A stretch of DNA of 64,000 nt from Rhizobium sp. BK376 (GCF_004341625.1 NZ_SLZG01000001.1:62001-126000), one strand, 5' to 3'. Counted from the first letter of the stretch, positions 10,244 to 18,785 are shown. The notes: a model not told the origin generated them from the letters alone. Numbers and translations: made by a program.

Positions 10244-13087
10244 TCAGCCGGCTTCACTGACCCTGGCAAGCGCAACCTGCAGGCTTTCGCGCTGGCTCTC
10301 CAGCTCGACAAGACGATCGCGTTCGGCCGCGACGACTTCAGGGTTGGCGTTGGCCACGAACTTCTCGTTGGAGAGCTTTCCGACGATCCGGGCGATTTCC
10401 GCCTCTCCCTTGCCTATAGCCTTTTCGAGGCGGCTCTTTTCGGCGGCAAGATCGATCAGGCTGCCGAGCGGCAGACAAACCGTCGCTTCGCCGACAACGA
10501 TCTGAGCAGCACCCTTCGGCGCCGTATCGGCAAGAGAGATATCCTCGACGCGCGCAAGCCGCTTGATTGCCGCATCATGGCGGAACAAGCGTTCGCGCGT
10601 CAGGTTATTGCCGCCGATGACGACCAAAGGCGCCGTTGCTGCGGGCGGAACGTTCATTTCCGAACGGACCGAGCGCAGGCCCGAGACCAGGTCGATCAAC
10701 CAGTTGATTTCGTCGGCGGCGACATCGTCGGCATAGAACGGAGCCGGCCAGTCCGCATGGCAAATCAAGCCATCGCGTTCCTTCCCCTCTCCCGCCGTAT
10801 GCGCCCAGAGCTCTTCGGTCATGAAAGGCATGAAGGGATGCAGCAGCTTGTAGGTCTCTTCCAGCACGTAGGCAGCGCAGGACTGCGCTTCTGCCTTGGC
10901 GCCCTCATCCGTGCCACCGAAGACCGGCTTCAGCAGTTCGAGATACCAATCGCAGAACTGGTTCCAGATGAAGCGGTAGAGCACACCGGCGGCGTCGTTG
11001 AAGCGATAGGCTTCCAGCGCCTCGGTCACATCACGCATGGTGCGATTGAGTTCCGTCAGGATCCAGCGATTGATCGTCAGCTCGGCGGCTTCCGGCACGA
11101 AATGCGGATCGCTCTTGGCGCCATTCATCTCGGCAAAGCGCGTGGCATTCCAGAGCTTGGTGCCGAAGTTGCGGTAGCCGGCGATACGCGCTGGATCGAG
11201 CTTCACGTCGCGGCCCTGCGCTGCCATGATCGCAAGCGTGAACCGCAGTGAATCGGCGCCATATTCGTCGATGAGTTCGAGCGGATCGATGACGTTGCCC
11301 TTGGACTTCGACATTTTCTGCCCGTTCTTGTCGCGCACCAGCGCGTGAACATAAACGGTATTGAACGGCTCGACGGGCTCGCCGTCTTCGTCCTTCATGA
11401 AGTGCAGGCCCATCATCATCATGCGGGCAACCCAGAAGAAGATGATGTCGAAGCCGGTTACCAGAACATTCGTCGGGTAATAGCGCGCAAGCTCCGGCGT
11501 TTCCTCCGGCCAGCCAAGCGTAGAGAACGGCCAGAGCGCAGAAGAGAACCAGGTGTCGAGCACATCCTCGTCACGCGTCAGGATCTCGCCGGGCTTGAAG
11601 TTCTCGAGCAGGTCCTCGACATAGGCCTTCATCGGCCCTTCGTGCGAAAGGTAGTGCTGGATGGCCGCCTGAAGCGCTTCCTCTTCCGTCTTCTCGACGA
11701 AGACCTGGCCATCCGGACCGTACCAGGCAGGAATCTGGTGTCCCCACCAGAGCTGGCGCGAGATGCACCAGGGCTGGATGTTTTCCATCCACTCGTAATA
11801 GGTCTTGTCCCAGTTCTTCGGAACGAACTTGGTGCGGCCTTCGCGAACGGAGTCGATTGCCGGCTCGGCAAGCGTCTTGGCGTCCACGTACCACTGTTCG
11901 GTCAGCCGCGGTTCGATCGGCACACCGCCGCGATCTCCATGGGGAACCATGTGCTTGTGGGGCTCGATCTTGTCGACAAGACCGGCCTCCTCGAAGATCC
12001 GAACGACGATTTTGCGCGCCTCGAAGCGATCCTTGCCTTCAAGTTCGTCCCAGGCGCCATGCAGCGCTGCCGGATGATCAAGACCTTCGAGGAATTCTTC
12101 GTTGTCCTTAAGCGTAATGCGGCCATCAATGGTCAGAACGTTGACGGCGCGCAGGCCCGCGCGCTTGCCGACCTCAAAGTCGTTGAAGTCGTGCGCGGGC
12201 GTCATCTTGACCGCGCCGGTCCCTGCCGTCGGATCCGGATACTCATCGGCAACGATCGGAATGCGGCGGCCGACGATCGGCAGAATGACATGCTTGCCGA
12301 CGATGGACTTGTACCGCTCGTCATCAGGATGAACCGCGATGCCGGTATCGCCGAGCATGGTTTCCGGACGGGTCGTGGCGACGACGAGATAGTCGCGCGT
12401 TTCGAATTCCGTCGGCTTGCCGTCCTCATCGAAAGCGATTGGATGCTTGTAGGTGACGCCCTCTTCCAAGGGATAGCGCAGATACCAGAGATTGCCGTTG
12501 ACCTCGACCTGTTCGACTTCGAGGTCGGAAATCGCCGTCAGCAGCTTGGGGTCCCAATTGACGAGGCGCTTGTCCTTGTAGATCAGGCCTTCCTTGTAGA
12601 GGGTGACGAAGACTTCGCGGACAGCTTCGGAAAGACCTTCGTCCATGGTGAAGCGCTCGCGCGACCAATCGCACGAGGCTCCCAGGCGCTTCAGCTGGTT
12701 GAAGATCAACCCGCCCGATTCCGCCTTCCATTCCCAGACCTTCTCGATGAAAGCGTCGCGGCCCATGTCGCGCCGGTTCGGCAACTGCTTCTGGGCCAGT
12801 TGTCGTTCAACGACCATCTGTGTGGCGATGCCGGCATGGTCCATGCCCGGCTGCCACAGCACGTCCTTGCCCCGCATCCGTTCGAAACGGACCATGATGT
12901 CCTGGAGCGTGTTGTTGAGCGCATGCCCCATGTGCAGCGAACCGGTCACGTTCGGCGGCGGGATGACGATCGTGAAGGTTTCCGCACCCGGCTTGGCGTT
13001 CACGCCAGCGCGAAAAGCATCGGCCTCATCCCATTTCGCAGCGATTTTCGGTTCAACGGCGGCGGAATCGTAGGTCTTGTCGAGCAT
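10244..13087 (-). CDS. valS: Valyl-tRNA synthetase
   Basis: Class I synthetase of 947 residues that charges tRNA-Val and edits misactivated threonine. The HIGH signature is HMGH at residues 52-55 (PPNVTGSLHMGHALNN), the KMSKS loop is QKMSKSKGNVIDP near residue 590, and the connecting editing domain lies between them. The last ~70 residues form the Val-specific coiled coil (LEKAIGKGEAEIARIVGKL). MLDKTYDSAAVEPK at 13087 is the expected start; the frame extends 20 codons further without support. It follows popZ on the same strand, with popZ's own terminator between, so it is probably transcribed separately. Confidence 0.97.
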   Translation of the reverse strand: MLDKTYDSAAVEPKIAAKWDEADAFRAGVNAKPGAETFTIVIPPPNVTGSLHMGHALNNTLQDIMVRFERMRGKDVLWQPGMDHAGIATQMVVERQLAQKQLPNRRDMGRDAFIEKVWEWKAESGGLIFNQLKRLGASCDWSRERFTMDEGLSEAVREVFVTLYKEGLIYKDKRLVNWDPKLLTAISDLEVEQVEVNGNLWYLRYPLEEGVTYKHPIAFDEDGKPTEFETRDYLVVATTRPETMLGDTGIAVHPDDERYKSIVGKHVILPIVGRRIPIVADEYPDPTAGTGAVKMTPAHDFNDFEVGKRAGLRAVNVLTIDGRITLKDNEEFLEGLDHPAALHGAWDELEGKDRFEARKIVVRIFEEAGLVDKIEPHKHMVPHGDRGGVPIEPRLTEQWYVDAKTLAEPAIDSVREGRTKFVPKNWDKTYYEWMENIQPWCISRQLWWGHQIPAWYGPDGQVFVEKTEEEALQAAIQHYLSHEGPMKAYVEDLLENFKPGEILTRDEDVLDTWFSSALWPFSTLGWPEETPELARYYPTNVLVTGFDIIFFWVARMMMMGLHFMKDEDGEPVEPFNTVYVHALVRDKNGQKMSKSKGNVIDPLELIDEYGADSLRFTLAIMAAQGRDVKLDPARIAGYRNFGTKLWNATRFAEMNGAKSDPHFVPEAAELTINRWILTELNRTMRDVTEALEAYRFNDAAGVLYRFIWNQFCDWYLELLKPVFGGTDEGAKAEAQSCAAYVLEETYKLLHPFMPFMTEELWAHTAGEGKERDGLICHADWPAPFYADDVAADEINWLIDLVSGLRSVRSEMNVPPAATAPLVVIGGNNLTRERLFRHDAAIKRLARVEDISLADTAPKGAAQIVVGEATVCLPLGSLIDLAAEKSRLEKAIGKGEAEIARIVGKLSNEKFVANANPEVVAAERDRLVELESQRESLQVALARVSEAG

Positions 13088-13153
13088 TTTTGGACCGGTT
13101 CTGGAGGGTTCTTGGTGCAGGGTTGTAAATAGGATGGCCGCTGGCAAGTCAAT

Positions 13154-13182
13154 AAAAAAGCCGCCCCGAAGACCGGAGCGGC
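13154..13182 (-). terminator. Rho-independent terminator after popZ
   Basis: On the minus strand a GC-rich stem (GCCGCTCCG pairing with CGGGGCGGC, 13160-13182) is followed by a T run at 13154-13159. It separates popZ from valS. Confidence 0.85.
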
Positions 13183-13206
13183 GTTATGGATGCCTGGCCG
13201 GAAAAA

Positions 13207-14142
13207 TCAGCGACGGGGACCGCGCGCCACCCGCTCGATCTCCTCGCGCACGAGACGCTCGACCAGCGTCGGCAAATTGTCGTCCAGCCATTCCTGCAGC
13301 ATCGGCCGCAGCATTTCCTGCGCGATCTCGTCGAGCGACCGGCGCTCGGCGCCATCGATCGCCGCAACGAGATCTTCGAAGGAGCGAGCCACCTGCTGGC
13401 CCGCTGCTTCCGACATCAGCATCTTCGGCAATTCCGGCTGCACAGGCGGAAAAGCAAGCTCTTCGGCTACCTGCATCTCTTGCTGGACCAGCATCGGGCT
13501 TGGTTCGACCACACTCATTTCCGTTGCCGGCAACTGCTCGGAAACAGGCTCTGAGGGCTCGCTGTCCATCAGCTGCAGCTCGACGATCGCGGGCAGATCA
13601 ACGACCGGAGCCGGCGCCTGGGGGATTTCTGCGATCGCGGGCGTCGCAACGAGCGACAAGGGCGGCGGGAACTCCGGCGTGACGGCGCGCAACGGAGGAG
13701 GCGCAATCGGCTCACGGCGAACTTCGGCAAAGCGGGCTGCCATGGCCGGCGGCAATTCCCGCTGCGGCGGCATCTCGCGCACGGCACCCGGCTGAGAGCT
13801 GTTCCGTTCGGAAGCGGCACGCACCCGCGCCGCAACATCGGCAAGCGACATCGTACGGGCCGGCTCTTCCGATTCGCGGACAGCACCGGAAGAATTTGCG
13901 GCGACGAAGCGCGGATCCGGCATGGATGTTGGGGGAACGTCGTCGAGCGGCATTTCTTCCAGATCATCATCGACAGTCAGGTGGATGCTGTCGTCGTCAT
14001 TCGACGCTGCGTAGACGGGTGGCAGCGACGCCGAAATCGACTTGCCGGCACCTGGTTCATTGCTTTCGATGATCTTGCGGATCGACGCCAGAATCTCTTC
14101 CATGGACGGTTCACGCGCTACATTTGGCTGAGCCATATTCAT
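13207..14142 (-). CDS. popZ: PopZ (DUF2497) polar organizing protein
   Basis: Cell-pole organizing protein of 311 residues. It has the three-part PopZ layout: a short N-terminal amphipathic helix (PSMEEILASIRKIIES, about residues 13-28), a long disordered acidic and Pro/Ala-rich linker, and C-terminal oligomerisation helices (MLQEWLDDNLPTLVERL, VREEIERVARGPRR). In Caulobacter PopZ forms a polar matrix that anchors the chromosome origin via ParB; in Rhizobiaceae it marks the growing or old pole. Location next to valS is shared with other alphaproteobacteria. Either ATG at 14142 or 14136 could start the protein; GGGGATGA lies just before. The linker is longer than in Caulobacter. Confidence 0.9.
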   Translation of the reverse strand: MNMAQPNVAREPSMEEILASIRKIIESNEPGAGKSISASLPPVYAASNDDDSIHLTVDDDLEEMPLDDVPPTSMPDPRFVAANSSGAVRESEEPARTMSLADVAARVRAASERNSSQPGAVREMPPQRELPPAMAARFAEVRREPIAPPPLRAVTPEFPPPLSLVATPAIAEIPQAPAPVVDLPAIVELQLMDSEPSEPVSEQLPATEMSVVEPSPMLVQQEMQVAEELAFPPVQPELPKMLMSEAAGQQVARSFEDLVAAIDGAERRSLDEIAQEMLRPMLQEWLDDNLPTLVERLVREEIERVARGPRR

Positions 14143-14315
14143 CCCCGTTGCCCGAAATAGCGACCGAATGCCTAACCAAAAGGGGCGTTCGAATCACCGC
14201 CACCTTATGATACCCACCCCATGAAAAAAATGACCGGAAATCAAGTAAATCCGGTGATGCACAGTTTTGTTATCGGTCTATCGAGCCTGCATCACGGCCC
14301 AATTGCCGCCTTCCA

Positions 14316-14343
14316 GAAACGAAAACGGACGCCGAAGCGTCCG
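14316..14343 (-). terminator. Terminator after the PIMT-like gene
   Basis: On the minus strand the hairpin GGACGC-TTCG-GCGTCC (14327-14342), a stable UUCG tetraloop, is followed by a T-rich stretch (GTTTTCGTTTC). It lies about 30 bases past the stop of the methyltransferase gene. The 230-base gap to popZ also holds an ACCGGA/TCCGGT inverted repeat near 14232-14254 but no gene. Confidence 0.7.
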
Positions 14344-14374
14344 ATCGTAGACTGCCGAAAACGCCAAAGAGCGA

Positions 14375-15043
14375 TCAGAAAACGAATTCCTTGACCTTGG
14401 TAAAGCCCGGAAGCGGCTTGACGGAGGCGTTGAAGAAGACGTTTTCCGAGAAAGCGCCGCGCTCGCGGGTGAAAACGGTGGCACGGGCGGCATTGCCATA
14501 ACCCTTGACAACCAGAAGACGTCCGCCGTCACGAAGCTGGCCGAGCAGCGTTTCCGGAACTTCTTCGACGGCTCCGTCGATGAAAATCAGATCATAGGGA
14601 GCGACCGCCTGATGGCCCTTTTCCAACTGGCCGGTCACGACGGCGACATTGGCGTAGCCGAGGCCAGTCAGCGTTTCCTTGGCCTTGGCGGCAAGCGCTT
14701 CATCGCTTTCGAGAGCGGTGACCGATCCGGCGAGCAGCGAAAGAAGGCCAGCTGTGTAGCCTGTGCCGGTGCCGACATCGAGAACGACATCGTCCTTGCC
14801 GACGCCAGCCAGCTGAAGAAGCTTGGCAAGCGGCGAAGCCTGCATCATGTAGCGCGGCTTGTTGCCGTCAGCCGCCGGCGCGATCTCGATATCGGTGTCG
14901 ATATAGGCGAGCGGCTTTGATTTTTCCGGAACGAATGCCTCGCGCGGCACGGTCAGAAATGCGTTCAGAACCGAGTGCGAGGTCACATCCGTCGTCCGGA
15001 TCTGGTTCTCGACCATCTTCACGCGCGCAGCTTGGAAATCCAT
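14375..15043 (-). CDS. Protein-L-isoaspartate O-methyltransferase family protein
   Basis: SAM-dependent methyltransferase of 222 residues, PIMT family, which in its classical form repairs isoaspartyl residues in aged proteins. Visible motifs are the N-terminal ARVKMVENQIRTTDV, the SAM-binding VVLDVGTGTGYTAGLLSLLA and IFIDGAVEEVPETLLGQL. Rhizobial members differ from E. coli Pcm, so the activity on isoaspartate is inferred. The frame is open to 15256; MDFQAARVKM at 15043 is favoured because AGGA lies six bases before it, with ATG codons at 15046 and 15061 as alternatives. In related genomes I recall tolC following this gene; here it is absent. Confidence 0.8.
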   Translation of the reverse strand: MDFQAARVKMVENQIRTTDVTSHSVLNAFLTVPREAFVPEKSKPLAYIDTDIEIAPAADGNKPRYMMQASPLAKLLQLAGVGKDDVVLDVGTGTGYTAGLLSLLAGSVTALESDEALAAKAKETLTGLGYANVAVVTGQLEKGHQAVAPYDLIFIDGAVEEVPETLLGQLRDGGRLLVVKGYGNAARATVFTRERGAFSENVFFNASVKPLPGFTKVKEFVF

Positions 15044-15363
15044 CATGTCCTGTAGCCCCATCGGAAAGCCGGGTTGCCTGTTATGGTCCCGTGTCTTAAT
15101 CGCCACCGGGTCAGCTTTCAAGGCATCGCGGCAGGCCAAAGGAAAATTCATGCCGCTGCGTCGCCCCGCAACAACACACAATCTCGCTAGCAGCACTCGT
15201 TCAGCCGATTGCCGCATGAACGCAGCTTTGGCTATCGGGCTGCTTGAAGCACGCACAAAGATAAAATCTTCGATGGATTTTCCAAAACAATTGCAATTTT
15301 AGATAAGCTATTCACTCATCCTTCCAGTACTTATGCGATAGAGCACGAAAACGGAGGTTTTCT
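15044..15363. other. Intergenic region between PIMT-like gene and a secreted-protein gene
   Basis: About 320 bases between divergent genes. It is AT-rich near 15260-15310, where promoters for both directions may lie. I see no defined operator, RNA or repeat. Confidence 0.4.
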
Positions 15364-15753
15364 ATGCGTCGATCGTTCCAAATACTTGCAGTGATAAGCT
15401 TGACTGCCTTCGCCCCGTTGCCGGCCACCGCACAGGGCGTCATGCCATTCAATCCGGGCATCAGATCGGGTCAGGTTCCCGACGGATATATTTCCGTTCA
15501 GTCCGGGATTTCGCTATCGCTGCCCCTGAAGGACGACGGCAATGTCGACGATCAAATCAAGAGCGCCCAGAAAACGCTCTACGGCCTCGCTTCCGGCAGC
15601 TGCGCATCGGCCCTGGAAACAATTGCAGATGACTGCAACATCAGCTTCCTGTCTACCAATGTCGACATGAACCAGGATGTACGGAGTGCAAAGATCATGG
15701 TTCGCAGTCAGATCACGATGATCATGAAGCTCAAGGCTGCGACCGCGAAGTGA
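15364..15753 (+). CDS. Small secreted protein of unknown function
   Basis: Predicted periplasmic protein of 129 residues. A clear signal peptide (LAVISLTAFAPLPATAQG) ends near residue 25. The mature part contains two cysteines about ten residues apart (GSCASALETIADDCNISF), which could form a disulfide, and a Met/Lys-rich C-terminus. The ribosome binding site CGGAGG is well placed before the ATG. I do not recognise the family. It stands alone upstream of the tRNA-Cys gene, which reads in the opposite direction. Confidence 0.75.
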   Translation: MRRSFQILAVISLTAFAPLPATAQGVMPFNPGIRSGQVPDGYISVQSGISLSLPLKDDGNVDDQIKSAQKTLYGLASGSCASALETIADDCNISFLSTNVDMNQDVRSAKIMVRSQITMIMKLKAATAK

Positions 15754-15793
15754 AATGGGAAGGTAGAGTGCAGTTACCAAACTGCATTTGATC

Positions 15794-15867
15794 TGGAGGC
15801 CTCGCCCGGAATTGAACCGGGGTACAAGGATTTGCAGTCCTCTGCGTCACCACTCCGCCACGAGGCC
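15794..15867 (-). tRNA. tRNA-Cys (GCA)
   Basis: Cloverleaf of 74 nucleotides with CCA encoded. The acceptor stem GGCCTCG pairs with CGAGGCC, the anticodon loop CTGCAAA gives anticodon GCA, and the T arm has GGTTCAATTCC. It is the only Cys tRNA in the window. Confidence 0.97.
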
Positions 15868-16002
15868 TCTCAGGCTTGTATGATCAAGCTGGAGGCGCAT
15901 TTAGAATGATCCCAAGGAAACCGCAAGGGCATTTTTAAAAAACACCTTGCTTGATTTTCGAACGGTATCGCCCTGTCTGCATTTAGTCCCCTTCTTCTTT
16001 TC

Positions 16003-16028
16003 GGAACAACACCTATCCGTCCGGGGTT
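16003..16028 (+). promoter_or_regulatory. EcfG/RpoE2-type general stress promoter
   Basis: GGAAC at 16003-16007, a 17-base spacer and GGTT at 16025-16028. This fits the GGAAC-N16/17-CGTT (GGAAC-N18/19-TT) pattern of the alphaproteobacterial general stress sigma factor and lies 33 bases before a small gene. EcfG control is inferred. Confidence 0.65.
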
Positions 16029-16060
16029 GTTTTTCCGAGCTTACAAAAAGGAGATGCGAG

Positions 16061-16222
16061 ATGCACGAACTGCTGCGCGAATTCACCGAGACCCGGGCCA
16101 AATTGATCCGCCGGATGCAGGACGAAGGCCCAACCCCGGAATCCATACGGGCGCTTGCGGAGCTGCAGACCGCGATCATGGCGGTCCAATCCGAGCTTCA
16201 ACAGCGATTCGGCGGCCAATGA
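16061..16222 (+). CDS. 53-residue cytoplasmic microprotein, probable general stress gene
   Basis: Short charged protein of 53 residues beginning MHELLREFTETRAKLIRR and ending in a predicted helix (ALAELQTAIMAVQSELQQRF), so a small helical bundle or coiled coil is likely. The ATG at 16061 has an excellent ribosome binding site, AAAAGGAG, and a GGAAC-N17-GGTT promoter just upstream; the frame is open further 5' but that part does not look coding. A stem-loop follows at 16255. I do not recognise the family; an adaptor or stress role is only inferred from the promoter. Confidence 0.75.
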   Translation: MHELLREFTETRAKLIRRMQDEGPTPESIRALAELQTAIMAVQSELQQRFGGQ

Positions 16223-16254
16223 GGGGCGGTTTCGATCGTCATGCAGGGAATCAA

Positions 16255-16290
16255 AAACGGACGAGATGATTTTGATAATCCCGTCCGTTT
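16255..16290 (+). terminator. Terminator after the 53-residue gene
   Basis: Inverted repeat AAACGGACG (16255-16263) and CGTCCGTTT (16282-16290) with an AT-rich loop. It ends the small stress gene and may work in both directions, since the gene at 16314 also points this way. Confidence 0.6.
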
Positions 16291-16313
16291 CGAGTGATGA
16301 AGCGATTAGCCAG

Positions 16314-16439
16314 CTAAAAACTTCCTGTAAAAAACAAATGTAAAAATCTCCAGAACATTATCGTTCCGAGGATGATCCCTGCCCACATCGCGACGGATAT
16401 CGCGATGGCGGCAAGGATATATTTCATCCGTGTCGTCAT
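16314..16439 (-). CDS. 41-residue single-pass membrane microprotein
   Basis: Very short gene encoding 41 residues. It starts MTTRMKYILAAIAISVAM and carries one long hydrophobic helix at about residues 7-30, then a basic/aromatic tail (FWRFLHLFFTGSF). The support is the ribosome binding site GGAGG eight bases before the ATG (minus strand, near 16445) and the coherent membrane-protein composition. No family is recognised. It converges on the 53-residue gene. A role cannot be assigned. Confidence 0.6.
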   Translation of the reverse strand: MTTRMKYILAAIAISVAMWAGIILGTIMFWRFLHLFFTGSF

Positions 16440-16972
16440 CAGCGCCTCCAGTTGAATGGAAGTGGCTTCTTCTATCAATCGAATGCAGATCTTCGCGGTA
16501 ATCTCCCGTTAACGGTTAGCGCACGGTAAAGAGAAAGGTGCGACACTCTGGGAAAGGCGATCAAAGCGCCCGGCATCCGTTCCATATCGAGGCGAGTTGT
16601 TTCAGATTGAGCAGGTGCCCTGTGGATAAGCACCTGTTCCTTCATCAATCGCAGATCGCATTTTATCGACGGTTCAATCCATCAGGATTGCGCCCTCGCC
16701 CACTCAGACAGAAATAGTGTTTTATTTCAAATGGATAGATTTTATTCGCCGATTCGCGGTGACGATAACGCTTGCTAAATTTGAAAGGGCCGCTATTGCG
16801 AGCCACCAAAACGACGCAAGTTCGCGGCACAAACAATGCCGCTGCGAACGCCAATTCGACGATCGATCAACGCAGTGTCGAAAAATGTCTCCTTCGAATT
16901 GGCCGATCGGAATTATGCCGAATTGAGGCCCAAGCTGGCTGGCGATATAAGGACAGACGTGCCGGGATCGTA
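16440..16972. other. Intergenic region with an isolated DnaA box in a hairpin
   Basis: About 530 bases without a convincing gene. A 7-bp inverted repeat, CAGGTGC (16612-16618) and GCACCTG (16630-16636), has a loop that contains a perfect DnaA-box nonamer, TTATCCACA on the minus strand (16621-16629). The frame that leads into the J-domain gene is open from 16772, but its translation before 16973 looks non-coding. Confidence 0.4.
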
Positions 16973-17569
16973 ATGATGGGTGAAAGTGTGATTGAGCCTT
17001 ATGAATTGCTTGGCATTCCGCGCGAGGCAGGCGATGCCGAGATCAAGGCCGCCTATCGCCGGCTTGCCAAGAGCGCCCATCCGGATTCGGGTGGCGACGT
17101 CGATTCGTTCGCTCAGGTGAAGTGCGCCTACGAACTGCTGAAGGATCCGATACGGCGCAAGGTCTACGACGAAACCGGCTACGATCCGCAGCTTGCCGAG
17201 GTCAAGGATCTGGAAGGATTGCTGATCCTCGAAAAGGTCATCAACGACATGGTGCTCGACGAACGCGAACCCGGCAGCTTCGACCCGGTTGCGCTGATGC
17301 GCAGGAAGCTCACGGATGAGGTCGTCCAAGCCCGATTCCACGTTTTCGAACTCGAGCGGCATCGCGGCCGCATTCGGAATCACCTCGATCGCATCAGTAG
17401 CCGCCCAATGGCCGACGTGCTCGGGAGCATGCTTAGAACACGCGTCACTTCAATAACCGAAGCAATCGAGAAAGCCGGCAAGCATGTGGAGGCAATCGAG
17501 CGGGCCTACGAGATGCTCGAAGGCTATGGCTACGAAATCGAAAGCGTTCAGGCCAAAGCAGCCGAATGA
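16973..17569 (+). CDS. J-domain (DnaJ-like) co-chaperone
   Basis: Protein of 198 residues with an N-terminal J domain at about residues 7-70: YELLGIPREAGDAEIKAAYR, the diagnostic HPD in SAHPDSGGDV and KDPIRRKVYDETG. It should stimulate the ATPase of an Hsp70. It lacks the Gly/Phe and zinc-finger regions of full DnaJ; the C-terminal half is a charged helical segment (EAIEKAGKHVEAIERAYEML). Start at 16973 or the next codon; GGGAT lies just upstream. Client or partner is unknown. It converges with the secreted-protein gene at 17648. Confidence 0.8.
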   Translation: MMGESVIEPYELLGIPREAGDAEIKAAYRRLAKSAHPDSGGDVDSFAQVKCAYELLKDPIRRKVYDETGYDPQLAEVKDLEGLLILEKVINDMVLDEREPGSFDPVALMRRKLTDEVVQARFHVFELERHRGRIRNHLDRISSRPMADVLGSMLRTRVTSITEAIEKAGKHVEAIERAYEMLEGYGYEIESVQAKAAE

Positions 17570-17647
17570 ATCATCGGCGCTAAAAAGCCTACCTTCGAGA
17601 ACGACAACTGCCGGCATTGCGGAAGATGTCCGCTCGGCAGTACGCCC

Positions 17648-17971
17648 TCAGTCGTCGAACGGCGGTTCGTATACCTGGCAGTTATAAAGACGGCAGTTCC
17701 TATCCTTTGCGGGAACCCAATCGTCCGTTGCCACGTAGCCCGGCTGGCAAAAGCGGCTGTCGCTCACATAGCGGTCATAAAGCATTCCCGAACTCCGCGA
17801 TCCCGGATGCTGCACGATGACCGCGCCTTGACTGTCAATGATCTGGCGAAGCGCAGCGCAGGTGCGGGTCGTCGAATTGATCCGCGAAATTGCCGCCGCC
17901 GGAAAGGCGATGCCGGCAACCGTGGTTAAAACGCAAAGTGCCATGAGGGCGCGTGACAATGAACCGAACAT
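17648..17971 (-). CDS. Small secreted cysteine-containing protein
   Basis: Predicted periplasmic protein of 107 residues with a signal peptide (ALCVLTTVAGIAFPAAA). The mature part has four cysteines (TCAALRQ, FCQPGYV, NCRLYNCQVYE) and a conserved-looking QHPGSRSSGMLYDRYVSD stretch, suggestive of a small disulfide-stabilised fold. I recognise it only as a type of hypothetical protein seen in rhizobia. No operon partner is evident. The start ATG at 17971 has a weak ribosome binding site. Confidence 0.7.
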   Translation of the reverse strand: MFGSLSRALMALCVLTTVAGIAFPAAAISRINSTTRTCAALRQIIDSQGAVIVQHPGSRSSGMLYDRYVSDSRFCQPGYVATDDWVPAKDRNCRLYNCQVYEPPFDD

Positions 17972-18056
17972 CGTTTGATCTTTCGACTTGCGTGTATCCG
18001 GCCATATAATAGCGCATTCCGCGATGAAGTTCTCCCATCGCGGAAATCAATGGTAA

Positions 18057-18446
18057 TCAAGAGGTTGTGAGCGGCAAGAGTGCCCGTAGCCTCGGGTCGC
18101 GAAGATAGAGGCCGGCCCATGTCAGCACTCCGAGAAGGAGGCAGATGATCTGCGGTGGCGCGCCCATCTCGCCAAGGCGGAAATGGGTGCATATGGCACC
18201 ACCCAGGAAGCCGGTGATCAATATGGCGCCCAGCACCGCCGTCCGCGGAATGGCATACAGGACGGCGCAAACGAGAATGATGATACCCAGAACCGGCGCC
18301 AGATTCGCCGGAAAGCCGGTCGCCGTCATTTCGGCTTCGATCATTGCTGGTGAAAAGAGATCGACTGCCGCGTCGGCTAGCAGTGCCAGCACAACGATCC
18401 CCGACACTATGCGCCCTGCCCAGACAGCTGTATTCGTACCCGCCAT
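18057..18446 (-). CDS. DoxX-like integral membrane protein
   Basis: Membrane protein of 129 residues with four predicted helices: AGRIVSGIVVLALLADAAVD, APVLGIIILVCAVLYAIP, AVLGAILITGFLGGAICTHF and IICLLLGVLTWAGLYL. The pattern, with TGFPANLAPVLGI between helices 1 and 2 and a histidine after GGAICT, fits the DoxX-like/DUF family of small quinone-associated membrane proteins. The physiological role is not known. A GAGGCAAGAGA ribosome binding site precedes the ATG at 18446. Confidence 0.75.
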   Translation of the reverse strand: MAGTNTAVWAGRIVSGIVVLALLADAAVDLFSPAMIEAEMTATGFPANLAPVLGIIILVCAVLYAIPRTAVLGAILITGFLGGAICTHFRLGEMGAPPQIICLLLGVLTWAGLYLRDPRLRALLPLTTS

Positions 18447-18524
18447 TCTCTTGCCTCGATGATTTGACCGCGATCTAGCCCGACTTGGGCAACAGATCAG
18501 CGTTCAGTTTTCCTGGAAAGCATT

Positions 18525-18785
18525 TCAATGCACCGAAGGATCGGTCTCTTCGAAAAACGACCGGATACCGTCGCGCGCGATCGTCGCGAGGAATTCGTCA
18601 AAGGCCTCCCTGTCGGTCGCAAAGGGCTCCTCCCACTCGACAAGGTCCTCTTCGGGCGTCACGACTTCCATGCGCCAGTCGCCGTTGGTCCCGGCCGGCC
18701 TGAAGATGTCGACAAGAACAGTCACCCCGTCCTCCGTGAATTCGCCGGAAAGTTCGGAATGCTCGACCTTAGGTTTCTTTGCCAT
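18525..18785 (-). CDS. Small acidic protein paired with an XRE regulator
   Basis: Protein of 86 residues, rich in Glu and Asp (FTEDGVTVLVDIFRPAG, EEDLVEWEEPFATDREAFDEF), likely a small alpha/beta cytoplasmic protein. It follows the XRE regulator gene with only two bases between, so the two are almost surely co-transcribed and perhaps autoregulated from the palindromic site at 19146. I do not recognise the family. A toxin-antitoxin role was considered, but neither protein resembles a known toxin. Confidence 0.7.
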   Translation of the reverse strand: MAKKPKVEHSELSGEFTEDGVTVLVDIFRPAGTNGDWRMEVVTPEEDLVEWEEPFATDREAFDEFLATIARDGIRSFFEETDPSVH

